A stretch of DNA of 64,000 bases, from the NCBI GenBank assembly GCA_963977185.1, contig CAXBNV010000001.1:1-64000 (forward strand), read 5' to 3'. Position numbers and translations under genes: made by a program. The DNA is from CAXBNV01 sp963977185. GTDB taxonomy: Bacteria; Pseudomonadota; Gammaproteobacteria; JAGOUU01. Positions 42,240-51,992 of this stretch are shown here, in pieces. Position 1 is the first letter of the stretch, and the number at the start of each line of letters is the position of its first letter. The notes below the pieces were generated by a model that ran no database searches, had not been told where the DNA came from, and saw nothing but the letters and a program-made list of their open reading frames with translations.

Positions 42240-43190
42240 ATGAAAAAATATTTGTTAGGTTTATTATTCCCCATGTTTTTAATTTCCTGTTCTAGTAATC
42301 ATGTAAATAAAGCAAAAGATCCATTGTTAGTAGAGGCTAAAAATAATTTCTATGACGGAGATTATAAAAATGCAGCAAAAGATTTACATGTGTTATCTAA
42401 GTCAGGAGATCCAGAAGCGCAATATGCCTTAGGATACATGTATTATTATGGTATGGGTGTAGAGAAGAACCCAATAGTTGCAAGAAGATTAATTAGTATG
42501 TCTGCTGAAAAAGGAAATGTAGAAGCAGTTAAAGCTTTGAGATTATTGGTTGAGTCAAATGCTGTGTTTGCCAATGTGCAAAGCGTTGAACCTAAACAAC
42601 TTCATGGAAGTAATGCTAAAAATACAACAGTTGCTATAAATCACATTAATGAAAAAACTGAGCTAGTTAAACCAGCTGAAACTAATAATTCTTTAAAATC
42701 ATCTTCATCTAATGATGATTTTAAAGAATTAGCTAAAAAAGATATGGAAAATTCTTTTAAATTAGTTAAATTTGATAATAGTAAAGCTAAAATTAAATCA
42801 GACTCTAAGCCAATGTCTGATAAAATTGCAACGCAATCAAATCAAAAATCAACAGAATCTAATGCAATTAATAATTTAAATCAATGGTTAATTAAAGAAT
42901 CAGCAGATGCTTATACAATACAGTTAGCTGCAAATAAAAATAAGCAAGTTATTCAAGATTTTATAGATAAAAATAAATTAAGCAATAAGGCTAAAATATA
43001 CACTTATCATTATAATAATGAGCAATGGTATGCTGTAAGCTTAGGTGTATATAATGAACCAGCTGTTGCATTTAATGTTTTAACTAAGCTTCCTAGCAGT
43101 ATTAAAGCCAATAAGCCTTGGGTGAGACAGTTAAGTAATATTAAAAAAGAAGCATTAGCTTTAGATTCAGCCTCAAATAGAATAGGATAG
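42240..43190 (+). CDS. lipoprotein with Sel1 repeats and a C-terminal SPOR domain
   Basis: 316 residues. MKKYLLGLLFPMFLISCSS is a lipoprotein signal peptide with Cys17 for acylation. Residues about 30-95 are one to two Sel1/TPR-like repeats (YDGDYKNAAKDL, GDPEAQYALGYMYYYGMGVEKN). A low-complexity Ser/Lys/Asn region leads to a C-terminal SPOR domain beginning DAYTIQLAANKNKQ and including WYAVSLGVYNEPAVAF. SPOR domains bind denuded peptidoglycan at the division septum. The combination suggests a DamX-like septal or envelope role, but the exact function is unknown. It converges with hemB. Confidence 0.8.
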   Translation: MKKYLLGLLFPMFLISCSSNHVNKAKDPLLVEAKNNFYDGDYKNAAKDLHVLSKSGDPEAQYALGYMYYYGMGVEKNPIVARRLISMSAEKGNVEAVKALRLLVESNAVFANVQSVEPKQLHGSNAKNTTVAINHINEKTELVKPAETNNSLKSSSSNDDFKELAKKDMENSFKLVKFDNSKAKIKSDSKPMSDKIATQSNQKSTESNAINNLNQWLIKESADAYTIQLAANKNKQVIQDFIDKNKLSNKAKIYTYHYNNEQWYAVSLGVYNEPAVAFNVLTKLPSSIKANKPWVRQLSNIKKEALALDSASNRIG

Positions 43191-43205
43191 CTTTTTTGAG
43201 TTTAA

Positions 43206-44207
43206 TTATCTTAACCATTTTGCAACTTCTTTAGCATAATAGGTCAAAATAGCATCAGCTCCAGCTCTTTTCATGCTGATTAATGTTTCTAATACTGCAT
43301 GTTGTTCATTGATTAAATTATTTTGAGCAGCAAGCTTTAACATGGCATATTCGCCGCTTATTTGATAGACAAACGTTGGAATTTTAAAATTTTGTTTAAC
43401 TTGATTTACTATATCTAAATATAAAGATCCGGGTTTGACCATTACCATATCAGCACCTTCTTGAATGTCTAAAGCAACTTCATGCAGTGCTTGATTAGCA
43501 TTTTGATATGATAGTTGATAGGTTTTTTTATCGGCATTGCCAAGATTTTTTAAAGAATCTACTGCGTCTCTGAATGGGCCATAAAAGTTGGAGGCATATT
43601 TTGCAGAGTAGGCAAGAATATTTGTATCTATAAAATTATTTTTATCTAATATTTTTCTAATTTCTCCTATGCGTCCATCCATCATATCTGATGGTGCTAC
43701 AATATCTACTCCAGCTTGCGCATGACAAAGAGCTTGTTTTTGTAATACTTGAATTGTTGCATCGTTAATTATTTTATTATTCTTATCAATGAGACCATCT
43801 TGGCCATGAGAAGTATATGGATCTAGTGCTATATCTGAAATAATTCCTAACTCAGGAAATTTTGATTTTATAGCTTTAATTACTTTAGGTATTAGACCTT
43901 CTGGATTATAGGCTTCGATTGCTTCGTTGGTTTTCAAATCTTGAGATATAACAGGGAAAATTGCTATAGCGGGAATTTTGAGTTCGCAAAGTAATTCACA
44001 TTCTTTTAGTAAATCATCAAAGTTATATCTATATATTCCAGGCATTGTTTTTATTGTTTGGCTAGGTGCTTTTTGATCATGAACAAACACAGGAAAGATT
44101 AAGTCGTTTACGGTTAAATTGTGTTCTGCAACTAAGTCTCTTATAAATTTTTTAGATCTTAATCTTCTTAGTCTAGTATTGGGATATTGAGTATTGGTAA
44201 ATATCAT
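43206..44207 (-). CDS. hemB: delta-aminolevulinic acid dehydratase (HemB)
   Basis: Forms porphobilinogen from two 5-aminolevulinate molecules. 333 residues. RLRRLRSKKFIRDLVAEH starts the family region; AYSAKYASNFYGPFRDAV and ADMVMVKPGSLYLDIV carry the two active-site lysines. The metal loop DIALDPYTSHGQDGLI lacks the cysteine cluster of zinc enzymes, so this is the Asp-type form that uses Mg or no catalytic zinc. It is divergent from the disulfide-reductase-like gene at 44330, with a palindromic control region between. Confidence 0.96.
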   Translation of the reverse strand: MIFTNTQYPNTRLRRLRSKKFIRDLVAEHNLTVNDLIFPVFVHDQKAPSQTIKTMPGIYRYNFDDLLKECELLCELKIPAIAIFPVISQDLKTNEAIEAYNPEGLIPKVIKAIKSKFPELGIISDIALDPYTSHGQDGLIDKNNKIINDATIQVLQKQALCHAQAGVDIVAPSDMMDGRIGEIRKILDKNNFIDTNILAYSAKYASNFYGPFRDAVDSLKNLGNADKKTYQLSYQNANQALHEVALDIQEGADMVMVKPGSLYLDIVNQVKQNFKIPTFVYQISGEYAMLKLAAQNNLINEQHAVLETLISMKRAGADAILTYYAKEVAKWLR

Positions 44208-44298
44208 ATTATTTTTGTATAAATTTAATTTAATAACTAATAAAGTATAAAAGATTATTTTTTTTCTTCAAGTTATTTTTTTAATCTCATTATATCTT

Positions 44299-44315
44299 TT
44301 ATACTTAAAGTATAA
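44299..44315. promoter_or_regulatory. palindrome overlapping a -10 site between hemB and the flavoprotein gene
   Basis: TTATACTT-A-AAGTATAA (44299-44315) is a perfect 8-bp dyad about one central base. The right half continues into TATAAT (44311-44316), a good -10 box for the gene at 44330. A repressor bound here would block that promoter. The regulator is unknown. Confidence 0.5.
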
Positions 44316-44329
44316 TTAGGGTTAAAAAT

Positions 44330-45808
44330 ATGACAATAAATAAACATGTATATGATGTAGTAGTAATTGGTGGTGGCTCAGGAGGACTTGTATCAGCAAG
44401 TTTTCTTGCAAGATTAGGCCTTAAAGTACTATTGATTGATAAGAGTAGAGCGCTTGGTGGCGATTGTTTGCATTATGGTTCTATACCTAGTAAAAAATTA
44501 GTTAGCTTAGCTAAAATTATTAAAAACTATAGGCAAGCAAAAAAATACATTAATGAAGATATTGGTTTTAACCAAGATGATGACTTAGATGTAAATATAA
44601 ATTTTAAAAAAATAGTAGAAGATGTCAATAATACTATTCGTAAAGTTCAGCGGCATGAATCTTTAGAGCTATTTAAAGAATATGGTTGTGACATTATATT
44701 ACAAGAAGCACAATTTATTGGGACAAATACTATTGCAGTTGGTAATAAAATAGTTATAGGGAAAAAATTTATTATAGCAACAGGCTCTAGCCCTTATATT
44801 CCAAATATAGAAGGCATTGATAAAGCTTCATATTTTACTAATGAAAATATTTTAGACTTAAAAAAAATACCTAAACAAATGGTTATTATCGGTGCAGGTT
44901 CAATAGGTATTGAATATGCTCAAATTTTTGCAAGACTAGGTAGCAAAGTTATTGTTATTGAAACATTAGATAGAATCTTATCAAATTTTGATAAAGAGCA
45001 ATCTAATGCTCTTAAAGGAATTTTAGAAAACGAAGGTATTAAGTTTTATGTGAATTATCAAACAGTAGAAATTCAACGAGTGTTAAATAGAGATGATAAA
45101 CTAAATACAAAAATCAAATTAGTAAGTAATTTAACAAATGATACAGAGGAATTGTTGACTGATTGTTTATTTATTGCAATAGGTAGAAAGCCTAATGTAA
45201 ATAATTTAGGCTTAGATAATGCAGGGGTTAATTATTCTCCTCATGGAATATTTGTAGATACAAGATTAAGAACAAATATTAAAAATATTTATGCTGTGGG
45301 TGATGTGACAAATAATCCAATGAAATTTACACATGTTGCAGCTAACCAAGCAGTAATTTTAATTAAAAACATAGCTTTTAAAATACCAGCAAAAATTAAA
45401 AATAATTTAATTCCTATTGTTATTTATTCTGATCCAGAAATAGTTCATATAGGGACAACAAAGCATTTAGCTGAACATAATAATATAAAATATAAAGAAA
45501 TTAAGATTAATCTTAGTGAACTGGATAGAGCGATTATTGATGGAGATACAAAAGGTTCATGTAAATTAATCATTAAAAATAAAAAAATTATTGGGGCAAG
45601 TATTCTTGCTGCAAATGCATCTGAGTATTTGCCTTTTTTAAGCCATTTAATAGAAAATAAATATAATGTAGACTCTTTATTTAATATAATCTACCCATAC
45701 CCAACTAAAGTTGAAATGTTTCAGCAAATTGTGATTAAAAGTTATGAAAGTGTTTTATTTAATAGTTTTACAGCAAGTTTTGTCAGATTCTTGAATAAAT
45801 ATTTTTAA
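44330..45808 (+). CDS. pyridine nucleotide-disulfide oxidoreductase family flavoprotein lacking the second redox cysteine
   Basis: 492 residues. VVVIGGGSGGLVSASFLARLG binds FAD, QMVIIGAGSIGIEYAQIFARLG binds NAD(P)H, and NIYAVGDVTNNPMKFTHVAANQA is the second FAD motif. The active-site segment is GGDCLHYGSIPSKKL: Cys46 is present, but the partner five residues on is Ser51 instead of Cys. The overall type resembles mercuric-reductase-like proteins with GGDCLHYGCVPSK, and the C-terminal YPYPTKVEMF fits that group. The soluble transhydrogenase SthA has an analogous Cys-to-Thr change. Disulfide reduction by the normal mechanism is therefore unlikely. It overlaps the converging trkH gene by 4 bases. 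Confidence 0.85.
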   Translation: MTINKHVYDVVVIGGGSGGLVSASFLARLGLKVLLIDKSRALGGDCLHYGSIPSKKLVSLAKIIKNYRQAKKYINEDIGFNQDDDLDVNINFKKIVEDVNNTIRKVQRHESLELFKEYGCDIILQEAQFIGTNTIAVGNKIVIGKKFIIATGSSPYIPNIEGIDKASYFTNENILDLKKIPKQMVIIGAGSIGIEYAQIFARLGSKVIVIETLDRILSNFDKEQSNALKGILENEGIKFYVNYQTVEIQRVLNRDDKLNTKIKLVSNLTNDTEELLTDCLFIAIGRKPNVNNLGLDNAGVNYSPHGIFVDTRLRTNIKNIYAVGDVTNNPMKFTHVAANQAVILIKNIAFKIPAKIKNNLIPIVIYSDPEIVHIGTTKHLAEHNNIKYKEIKINLSELDRAIIDGDTKGSCKLIIKNKKIIGASILAANASEYLPFLSHLIENKYNVDSLFNIIYPYPTKVEMFQQIVIKSYESVLFNSFTASFVRFLNKYF

Positions 45809-47256
45809 TATTTCCAAAAGTCAGGAACAAACAAAACTATAATTGTAAAAATCTCTAAACGTCCAAGAAGCATGGCGCATGTTAATACAAATTGGGTTTT
45901 GCTGTTAATGCCTGCATAGTTTAAACTTACATCTCCAAGTCCTGGTCCTACATTGCTTAATGTGCTGGCAATTGCTGAAAATGCGGTTGTAAAATTTAAT
46001 CCTAGCGCGATAAGAATTAATAAAAAGATTATATATATAGCAAAGTATCCTGCAAAAAAACTCCATACGCTATTTATCGTATTATTTGGTACTATACTAT
46101 CTCCATATTTAATAATAAATCTGCCATGGGGGTGAATTAGTCTTTTTAATTCATTCATTCCTTGTTTATGAAGCATAAATATTCTTATGAATTTTATGCC
46201 CCCACTTGTAGAGCCTGCACACCCTCCTATTATACCAATATAAATGATAAATAAGGGAATGAAGCTTGGCCACATAGTAAAATCTTCTTTCACCATCCCT
46301 GTTGTTGTTGAAATTGACACAGCATGATAAGCACTGTCAATCAAAGCATCTAGATTAGTTGTATGAGTGTTGTTTATAACTAAAGAAACAAAAAGGATAA
46401 AGATTAGAAAAAATAAAAAAATACAATATGCTCTACATTCTGGATTTAAAAAATATTGTTTAAGGCTTTTTTGTTTTATTGCCATAAAATGAAGAGAAAA
46501 ATTGATTGCGCTTAACAACATAAAAACTATATTAATCAAGTATATAGTATTGCTTTTATAAAATCCTATGCTTGCATCATGTGGTGCAAATCCTCCAGTT
46601 GATACTGTTGCGAATGAATAGCATACGGCATCAAACAAGCTCATTCCAGCAACATAAAAAGACAAAATACAAGTGATTGCAAGAAGAAAATATACAAGCC
46701 ATAAAGCTTTGGCTGTATTTGTAATTCTTGGTGTTATTTTATCATCTTTATTCATTCCAGTTATTTCTGTTTTATATAGCTGCATTCCCCCAATTTTAAG
46801 TTTTGGGATAATTGCTACAGCTAAAATAATAATACTCATGCCACCTAAAAATTGTAATTGATGCCTATAATAAATAATGTCATGGGGCATTTTATCTATG
46901 TTGGTGATAACGGTTGCACCAGTTGTGGTTATTCCTGATACTGCTTCAAAAAATGCGGCAGTTAAAGATAAATTTAATGCTTCTGATAGAGCAAGTGGAA
47001 TAGCGCTATAAATACATAAAATTATCCACAAAAAAACTACTACAACAAATCCATCACGGGTTGTTAGTTCATGTTCAATATTTTTATTTGGTAACCAAAA
47101 AAGACATCCAGTAATGAACGCCAGATAAAAAGTTATGACAAAAATATAAGGGTTTGACTCATTATAATAAATTGATATTAAAATGGGAGGAGCCATAGAT
47201 AAACTGTATATTGCTAATAATATACCTAATATTTTAAAAATAGCTTTACCGCGCAT
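45805..47256 (-). CDS. trkH: potassium uptake channel subunit TrkH
   Basis: 483 residues with about ten to twelve hydrophobic segments. The four pore-loop selectivity segments are recognisable: AVSGITTTGATVI, FATVSTGGFAPHD, VSISTTTGMVKED and IASTLSNVGPGLGD. FLGGMSIIILAVAIIPKLKIGGMQLYKTE and GGCAGSTSGGIKFIR are TrkH-typical. It forms the K+ pathway in the inner membrane and is gated by TrkA, whose gene lies directly upstream with 16 bases between them. Confidence 0.97.
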   Translation of the reverse strand: MRGKAIFKILGILLAIYSLSMAPPILISIYYNESNPYIFVITFYLAFITGCLFWLPNKNIEHELTTRDGFVVVVFLWIILCIYSAIPLALSEALNLSLTAAFFEAVSGITTTGATVITNIDKMPHDIIYYRHQLQFLGGMSIIILAVAIIPKLKIGGMQLYKTEITGMNKDDKITPRITNTAKALWLVYFLLAITCILSFYVAGMSLFDAVCYSFATVSTGGFAPHDASIGFYKSNTIYLINIVFMLLSAINFSLHFMAIKQKSLKQYFLNPECRAYCIFLFFLIFILFVSLVINNTHTTNLDALIDSAYHAVSISTTTGMVKEDFTMWPSFIPLFIIYIGIIGGCAGSTSGGIKFIRIFMLHKQGMNELKRLIHPHGRFIIKYGDSIVPNNTINSVWSFFAGYFAIYIIFLLILIALGLNFTTAFSAIASTLSNVGPGLGDVSLNYAGINSKTQFVLTCAMLLGRLEIFTIIVLFVPDFWKY

Positions 47257-47272
47257 AGATCCTCTACAGGCT

Positions 47273-48646
47273 TTATAAAAAGTTTAAATTTACTTGAAAT
47301 AAGGTTTCAATATCACCGATAATTTGTTTATCATATAAAAAAATAATTATATGATCATTTTCTTGTATAATAAGATCTTCAAAATCCATTATAACTCTAT
47401 TATCTCTAATTACAGTCACAATTAGAGCCTGCTCTGGTAGTATTATATCTGATATTTTATGATCAACTACATTAGATGTTTGCTTATCTCCATGTACAAT
47501 AACTTCAATAGCTTCTGAATTACCAGAATGACTTGAATGTAATTCTGCAATATCACCACGTCTTATGTATTTTAAAACACTATTAGCAGTAATTTGTTGC
47601 GGAGATATAGCTATATCTATTTCACTTCCAGCAATAAGATCATGATATTCACCTTTGGTTATTAATGAGATAACAGAGTAAGCATTTAATCTTTTGGCCA
47701 ATAGTGATGACATTATATTAAGGCCATCGTTATTAGTTAAAGCACAGAATACATCAGTTGAGTATATATCTTCTTCTAATAACAATTCGAGATCAGAGCC
47801 ATCACCTTCAATAACTATAGAATGGGTTAGTTTTTCAGCAAGATACTCAACTCTCTCAGGGTTATTATCTATAATTTTAACTTTAAAATCATTTTCTAAA
47901 CTTTTGGCAACATAATAACCAATGCTCCCACCACCAACAATCATGATGTTGTTGTAGTCTTTTTGGAAATTTAAAAACAATTTAATCGCATTGTTAGTAT
48001 CAAGCTTTGATACAAAAAAAGTTATTTCATCGTTTTTAGAAATTTTCATTTCATTATCAATTAGTAAAGTCTTTTTATGTCTTAAAACAGTCGCAAATCT
48101 TACAGAAAGATTATCACAAAACTTTTGAATTTCATTGATAGTTTTATTTGTAATAAAGCTATTTTTACTTGCTTTGATAGTAACCATATTTACGGCATTG
48201 TTTGCAAAACTAACAACTTGTAACGTTTTTGGGTATTTCATTAAATTTCTAATGTACTCGGTAACCAACGCTTCAGGACTAATGATTACATCTATAGGCA
48301 AAGCCTCATTAGCAAATAATTCTTTTTGTTCTTGATAATAATTGCTTTTAATTCTTGCTATTTTTAATGGCGTATCAAATAAAGTGTATGCGACTTGGCA
48401 GGCTATCATATTAGTTTCGTCATTATTAGTAACAGCAAGTAGCATGTCTGCATCTTCTAGACCTGCTTTTTTCAATATATTTGGATAACTTGCATGACCT
48501 TGAACAATTCCGATATCAAGGCGTTCCTTTAGCTTTTGTAATCTGCTAATATCTAAGTCAACAACCACAATATCGTTGTTTTCTGTGCTAAGGCTTGTTG
48601 CTAACGTTTTTCCAACCTGACCTGCACCTAGGATAACAATTTTCAT
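47273..48646 (-). CDS. trkA: Trk potassium uptake regulator TrkA
   Basis: 457-residue cytosolic NAD-binding subunit with two tandem RCK units. The first begins MKIVILGAGQVGKTLATSL with VVVDLD; the second NIMIVGGGSIGYYVAKSL with KIIDNNPERVEYLAEKL and VIEGDGSDLELLLEE. Each half ends with a TrkA-C-like beta domain (TIKASKNSFITNKTI and VIVHGDKQTSNVVDHKI). It controls TrkH in response to nucleotide binding. The trkA-trkH operon is divergent from the DUF2797 gene. Confidence 0.97.
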   Translation of the reverse strand: MKIVILGAGQVGKTLATSLSTENNDIVVVDLDISRLQKLKERLDIGIVQGHASYPNILKKAGLEDADMLLAVTNNDETNMIACQVAYTLFDTPLKIARIKSNYYQEQKELFANEALPIDVIISPEALVTEYIRNLMKYPKTLQVVSFANNAVNMVTIKASKNSFITNKTINEIQKFCDNLSVRFATVLRHKKTLLIDNEMKISKNDEITFFVSKLDTNNAIKLFLNFQKDYNNIMIVGGGSIGYYVAKSLENDFKVKIIDNNPERVEYLAEKLTHSIVIEGDGSDLELLLEEDIYSTDVFCALTNNDGLNIMSSLLAKRLNAYSVISLITKGEYHDLIAGSEIDIAISPQQITANSVLKYIRRGDIAELHSSHSGNSEAIEVIVHGDKQTSNVVDHKISDIILPEQALIVTVIRDNRVIMDFEDLIIQENDHIIIFLYDKQIIGDIETLFQVNLNFL

Positions 48647-48683
48647 ACAGATGAATAATAATATATAAAAGAGTAATTATATT

Positions 48684-49589
48684 ATGGCAGAAAATAATAT
48701 TATAAACCAGAATGGTTTACTTACAAAGATGCCCGTTAAATTAGATGATAATAATATTATTTATAATTTACTATTAAAATCTATAAATTCTGATTATTTA
48801 AATAATAAAGATATTATTTTAAATAAGTATTTAGGACATAATATTAAAATAACATTTTTAAATAAAATCTATTGTGTATATTGCAATCGAGATATTAAAA
48901 AATCTTTTAATTCTGGATATTGTTTTCATTGTTTTAGAAAACTTGCTGAATGTGATAGTTGTATTATGAGCCCTGAAAAATGTCATTATCATTTAGGTAC
49001 TTGTCGTGATCCTAAGTGGGGGGATGCTCATTGTATGCAATCTCATTATGTTTATCTTGCTAATACTTCTGGTTTAAAAGTAGGAGTAACACGTGGAAAA
49101 AATATTCCAACAAGATGGATTGATCAAGGAGCTATTAGTGCCTTGCCAATATTTAAAGTAACTAAAAGATATTATGCTGGTTTAATAGAAGTTATAGCCA
49201 AGCAACATCTAAATGATAAAACTCATTGGCAAAGAATGCTTGCTAATAAAGTAGAAGATATAGATTTAATCACTTGTAGAGATGATTTATATGCAAAAAT
49301 AGAACAAGAAATTATAGATTTAGAACTTAAAATTAAACAAGATTTTCCAAAAGATAATTTAAAAAATACTAAGCCCATAGAGTATTTAAATAATAATGAA
49401 TTTGAAGTATTAAATTTATCTTATCCTGTTTTAAAATATCCAGAAAAAGTAAAATCTTTTAATTTAGATAAAACACCAGAAGTTTCAGGCAAGCTACAAG
49501 GTATTAAAGGTCAGTACTTAATATTAGATACTGGAGTTATTAATATAAGAAAATTTGCAGGTTATATGGTTGATATATTAATTTTTTAA
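48684..49589 (+). CDS. DUF2797 family protein
   Basis: 301 residues. The centre has several cysteine and histidine pairs, CVYCNRDI, CFHCFRKL, CDSC and CHYHLGTCRDPKWGD, that look like a zinc-binding region. YVYLANTSGLKVGVTRGKNIPTRW continues into DQGAISALPI. That second region has the YxYL...KVGVTR...RW spacing of GIY-YIG-type nuclease folds, ending in the family's LIEVIAKQHL helix. DUF2797 proteins have no established activity. It is separated from trkA by only 37 bases in the divergent direction and followed by a symporter gene. Confidence 0.8.
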   Translation: MAENNIINQNGLLTKMPVKLDDNNIIYNLLLKSINSDYLNNKDIILNKYLGHNIKITFLNKIYCVYCNRDIKKSFNSGYCFHCFRKLAECDSCIMSPEKCHYHLGTCRDPKWGDAHCMQSHYVYLANTSGLKVGVTRGKNIPTRWIDQGAISALPIFKVTKRYYAGLIEVIAKQHLNDKTHWQRMLANKVEDIDLITCRDDLYAKIEQEIIDLELKIKQDFPKDNLKNTKPIEYLNNNEFEVLNLSYPVLKYPEKVKSFNLDKTPEVSGKLQGIKGQYLILDTGVINIRKFAGYMVDILIF

Positions 49590-49647
49590 GTATTTAGTTA
49601 TTAAGTAAAATAAGCATACAATTAAAACACATGCTAAAATTACATCT

Positions 49648-50928
49648 ATGTATAAAAAAATTTTAAGTTTACCGTTATATTTTCAAATTTTAATAGCATT
49701 AGTATTTGCTGTAATATTGGGATCTATAACTAATTCAGGTACCGTGTTGCTTGGCATTAATGTCTATAATTTTTATGACTTCATTGGTAATTTATTTTTA
49801 AATGCTTTAAAAATGATTAGTATTCCTTTGATTATAGCCTCAATAATATCTGGAATAAGTAATTTAGGCTCGGGCCATGCAATAGGGCGCTTAGGAATTA
49901 AAGTAATTATATATTATTTATTTACTAGTTTTATAGCCATTATAGTTGGATTAGTTTTAGTTAATATAATAAAGCCAGGTATAGTTAGCGGCACATCAGT
50001 TAGTGATTTATTAGGTGTTGCGTATGATACGACTAAACTAATAGATCATGCCAAATTATCTCATATAGATTTAATTTATAATATTTTCTTGCAATTAGTT
50101 CCTTCAAATATTTTTTTAGCTGCATCAAATGGCCAATTACTAGGTTTAATATTTTTTAGCATTATGTTCGGTTATTTTATTTTAAAAATAGATGCTAAAC
50201 ATCGTAACACTTTGAAAAATTTTTGGTCAGCTGTTTTTGATGCCATGATGTTATTTACTATGTGGATTATGAATTTTGCCCCAATAGGAGTTTTTGGTTT
50301 AGTTGCAAAAGCTATTAGTTCGGCAGGTTTTAGTACTTTTATGCCTGTTTTAAAGTTTTTTATAACGGTTCTATTAGGACTTTCTGTGCATTTTTTAATA
50401 TCCTTGTCTTTGTTATTATGGTTTGTAGGAAAGGTTCACCCTTTAAAGCATCTTAAGGCTATGCTACCTGCAATTATCACAGCTTTTTCAACAGCATCAT
50501 CTTCAGCAACATTACCTATTACAATTAAGTGTGCTGAAAAAAATTCAGGAGTCTCTAATAAAACTACAAGTTTTGTATTGCCTTTAGGGGCTACTGTGAA
50601 TATGGACGGCACAGCTTTGTATGAATGTATTGCCGTAATATTTATAGCTCAAGCTTATGGTATAGATTTAAGCTTTTCTTCTCAGTTTATGATTTTAGTG
50701 ATGGCATTATTAACGTCAATTGGCGTTGCAGGAATTCCTGCTGCAAGTTTAGTCGCTATAACTTTAATTTTAACAGCTGTTGGTTTGCCGCTTGAAGCTG
50801 TTGGATTAATTATGATTACAGATAGAATTTTAGATATGTGTCGTACCTCTGTAAATATTTATAGTGATTCTTGTGGAGCTGTTATTATTGCAAGATTAAA
50901 TGGAGAGAAAACTAATATAGCAAGATAA
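49648..50928 (+). CDS. dicarboxylate/amino acid:cation symporter (DAACS family)
   Basis: 426 residues with the DAACS topology of eight helices and two hairpins. The first hairpin carries FSTASSSATLPITIKCAEK, the serine-rich substrate loop. The seventh helix reads VLPLGATVNMDGTALYECIAVIFIAQ, including the NMDGT cation-binding motif. The second hairpin has SIGVAGIPAASLVA and the last helix DRILDMCRTSVNIYSDSCGAVII with the substrate-binding Asp and Arg. It imports glutamate, aspartate or C4-dicarboxylates with protons or sodium; which one is undetermined. Confidence 0.92.
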   Translation: MYKKILSLPLYFQILIALVFAVILGSITNSGTVLLGINVYNFYDFIGNLFLNALKMISIPLIIASIISGISNLGSGHAIGRLGIKVIIYYLFTSFIAIIVGLVLVNIIKPGIVSGTSVSDLLGVAYDTTKLIDHAKLSHIDLIYNIFLQLVPSNIFLAASNGQLLGLIFFSIMFGYFILKIDAKHRNTLKNFWSAVFDAMMLFTMWIMNFAPIGVFGLVAKAISSAGFSTFMPVLKFFITVLLGLSVHFLISLSLLLWFVGKVHPLKHLKAMLPAIITAFSTASSSATLPITIKCAEKNSGVSNKTTSFVLPLGATVNMDGTALYECIAVIFIAQAYGIDLSFSSQFMILVMALLTSIGVAGIPAASLVAITLILTAVGLPLEAVGLIMITDRILDMCRTSVNIYSDSCGAVIIARLNGEKTNIAR

Positions 50929-51027
50929 TATCTTTTAGTTATTGCATGAGACTTGATTTACTAATATACTGAATTTATTGATACATAATTGGTATATAAG
51001 TAAAAGGACTTAAACGGTATATTAGAT

Positions 51028-51984
51028 ATGTCTTATCGCGAAGCTAGTAAAACTATAATAATAACATTAATAATCTTATTAGTTTCAATATTATTATTAA
51101 TTCCAAGTAGTATATATTCAGACATTCGAGGCGAGTTTGCCAAACGGCCAACAGCAATGCCACCTGAGCCTGCAGCAGTTGTTAATTATTTAGTAGAAGA
51201 CATAGCAAATGCAAGAGCAGTGTCTGCACAACTTTGTACTACAGGGATGTCCATTTCTGTAAATTTAAGTCAACTTGGCGCAACCCCTTCTTTTTTTCAG
51301 GCAATTGATCAAGCTCTTAAGAATGCTGGTCTGAGTGCTTTTACTTCTAAAGATTTTTTAGGACCACAACCTGATAGTATTTCAGCAAGTACTGGAACTC
51401 CAAATCCTACAGCATATAATAATTTGTATTATGATTTAACGAATTTGCAGATAGATCCTAATAGAACATCAATTAATTTTCAAAGAGTGTATAACAATAT
51501 AGTTGCTGATTGTAATTCAGGTGTGCCTTTTAATCAAAATCAATGTCAAGTAACTTCTGCCTGTGGGTTTCAGCTCCAGTCTCCTGGTGTAAATGTAAAA
51601 ATTGGTGGGTGTTTAGCTACATCTCAAAACCCATCCTTATTAACGTCGGTTTCAACTGGTATTTCTGATACTGTTATTTTAGATGTTTTAACAAATTATA
51701 TTCCTCGAATGAATGGTTATTTCCTTAATCCAGCCGTTTCAAGTAATCAAGATTATTTTCTTATAGCAAGTACATCACAAGGTTCAAAATTGGGTTGTCC
51801 ATCAACTGCATTGAACTCACCATCAGCAACTGCTCAGTGTAAAGGTACGGCAAGCGCTATTGATTCAGCTATATTTCCAGTAGATGTGTTAGCAAGTGCA
51901 GATAGTACTCTACAAGTGAAACTTTCAAAACCGCCTCGTCAGGATTATGTATTGTCATTTATAATTAATAAATGCCCAGTATAG
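51028..51984 (+). CDS. unrecognised membrane-anchored extracytoplasmic protein (envelope block, member A)
   Basis: 318 residues. One strongly hydrophobic segment near the N-terminus (about residues 9-28, IIITLIILLVSILLLIP) is preceded by a basic residue and would anchor the rest outside the cytoplasm. The body is rich in Ser, Thr, Asn and Pro with about ten cysteines, including QCQVTSACGFQLQSPG and GCLATSQNPSLL. I do not recognise a family. It converges on member B with 8 bases between stops, and is the first of five uncharacterised envelope genes up to 57385. Confidence 0.6.
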   Translation: MSYREASKTIIITLIILLVSILLLIPSSIYSDIRGEFAKRPTAMPPEPAAVVNYLVEDIANARAVSAQLCTTGMSISVNLSQLGATPSFFQAIDQALKNAGLSAFTSKDFLGPQPDSISASTGTPNPTAYNNLYYDLTNLQIDPNRTSINFQRVYNNIVADCNSGVPFNQNQCQVTSACGFQLQSPGVNVKIGGCLATSQNPSLLTSVSTGISDTVILDVLTNYIPRMNGYFLNPAVSSNQDYFLIASTSQGSKLGCPSTALNSPSATAQCKGTASAIDSAIFPVDVLASADSTLQVKLSKPPRQDYVLSFIINKCPV

Positions 51985-51992
51985 ATTTATTC

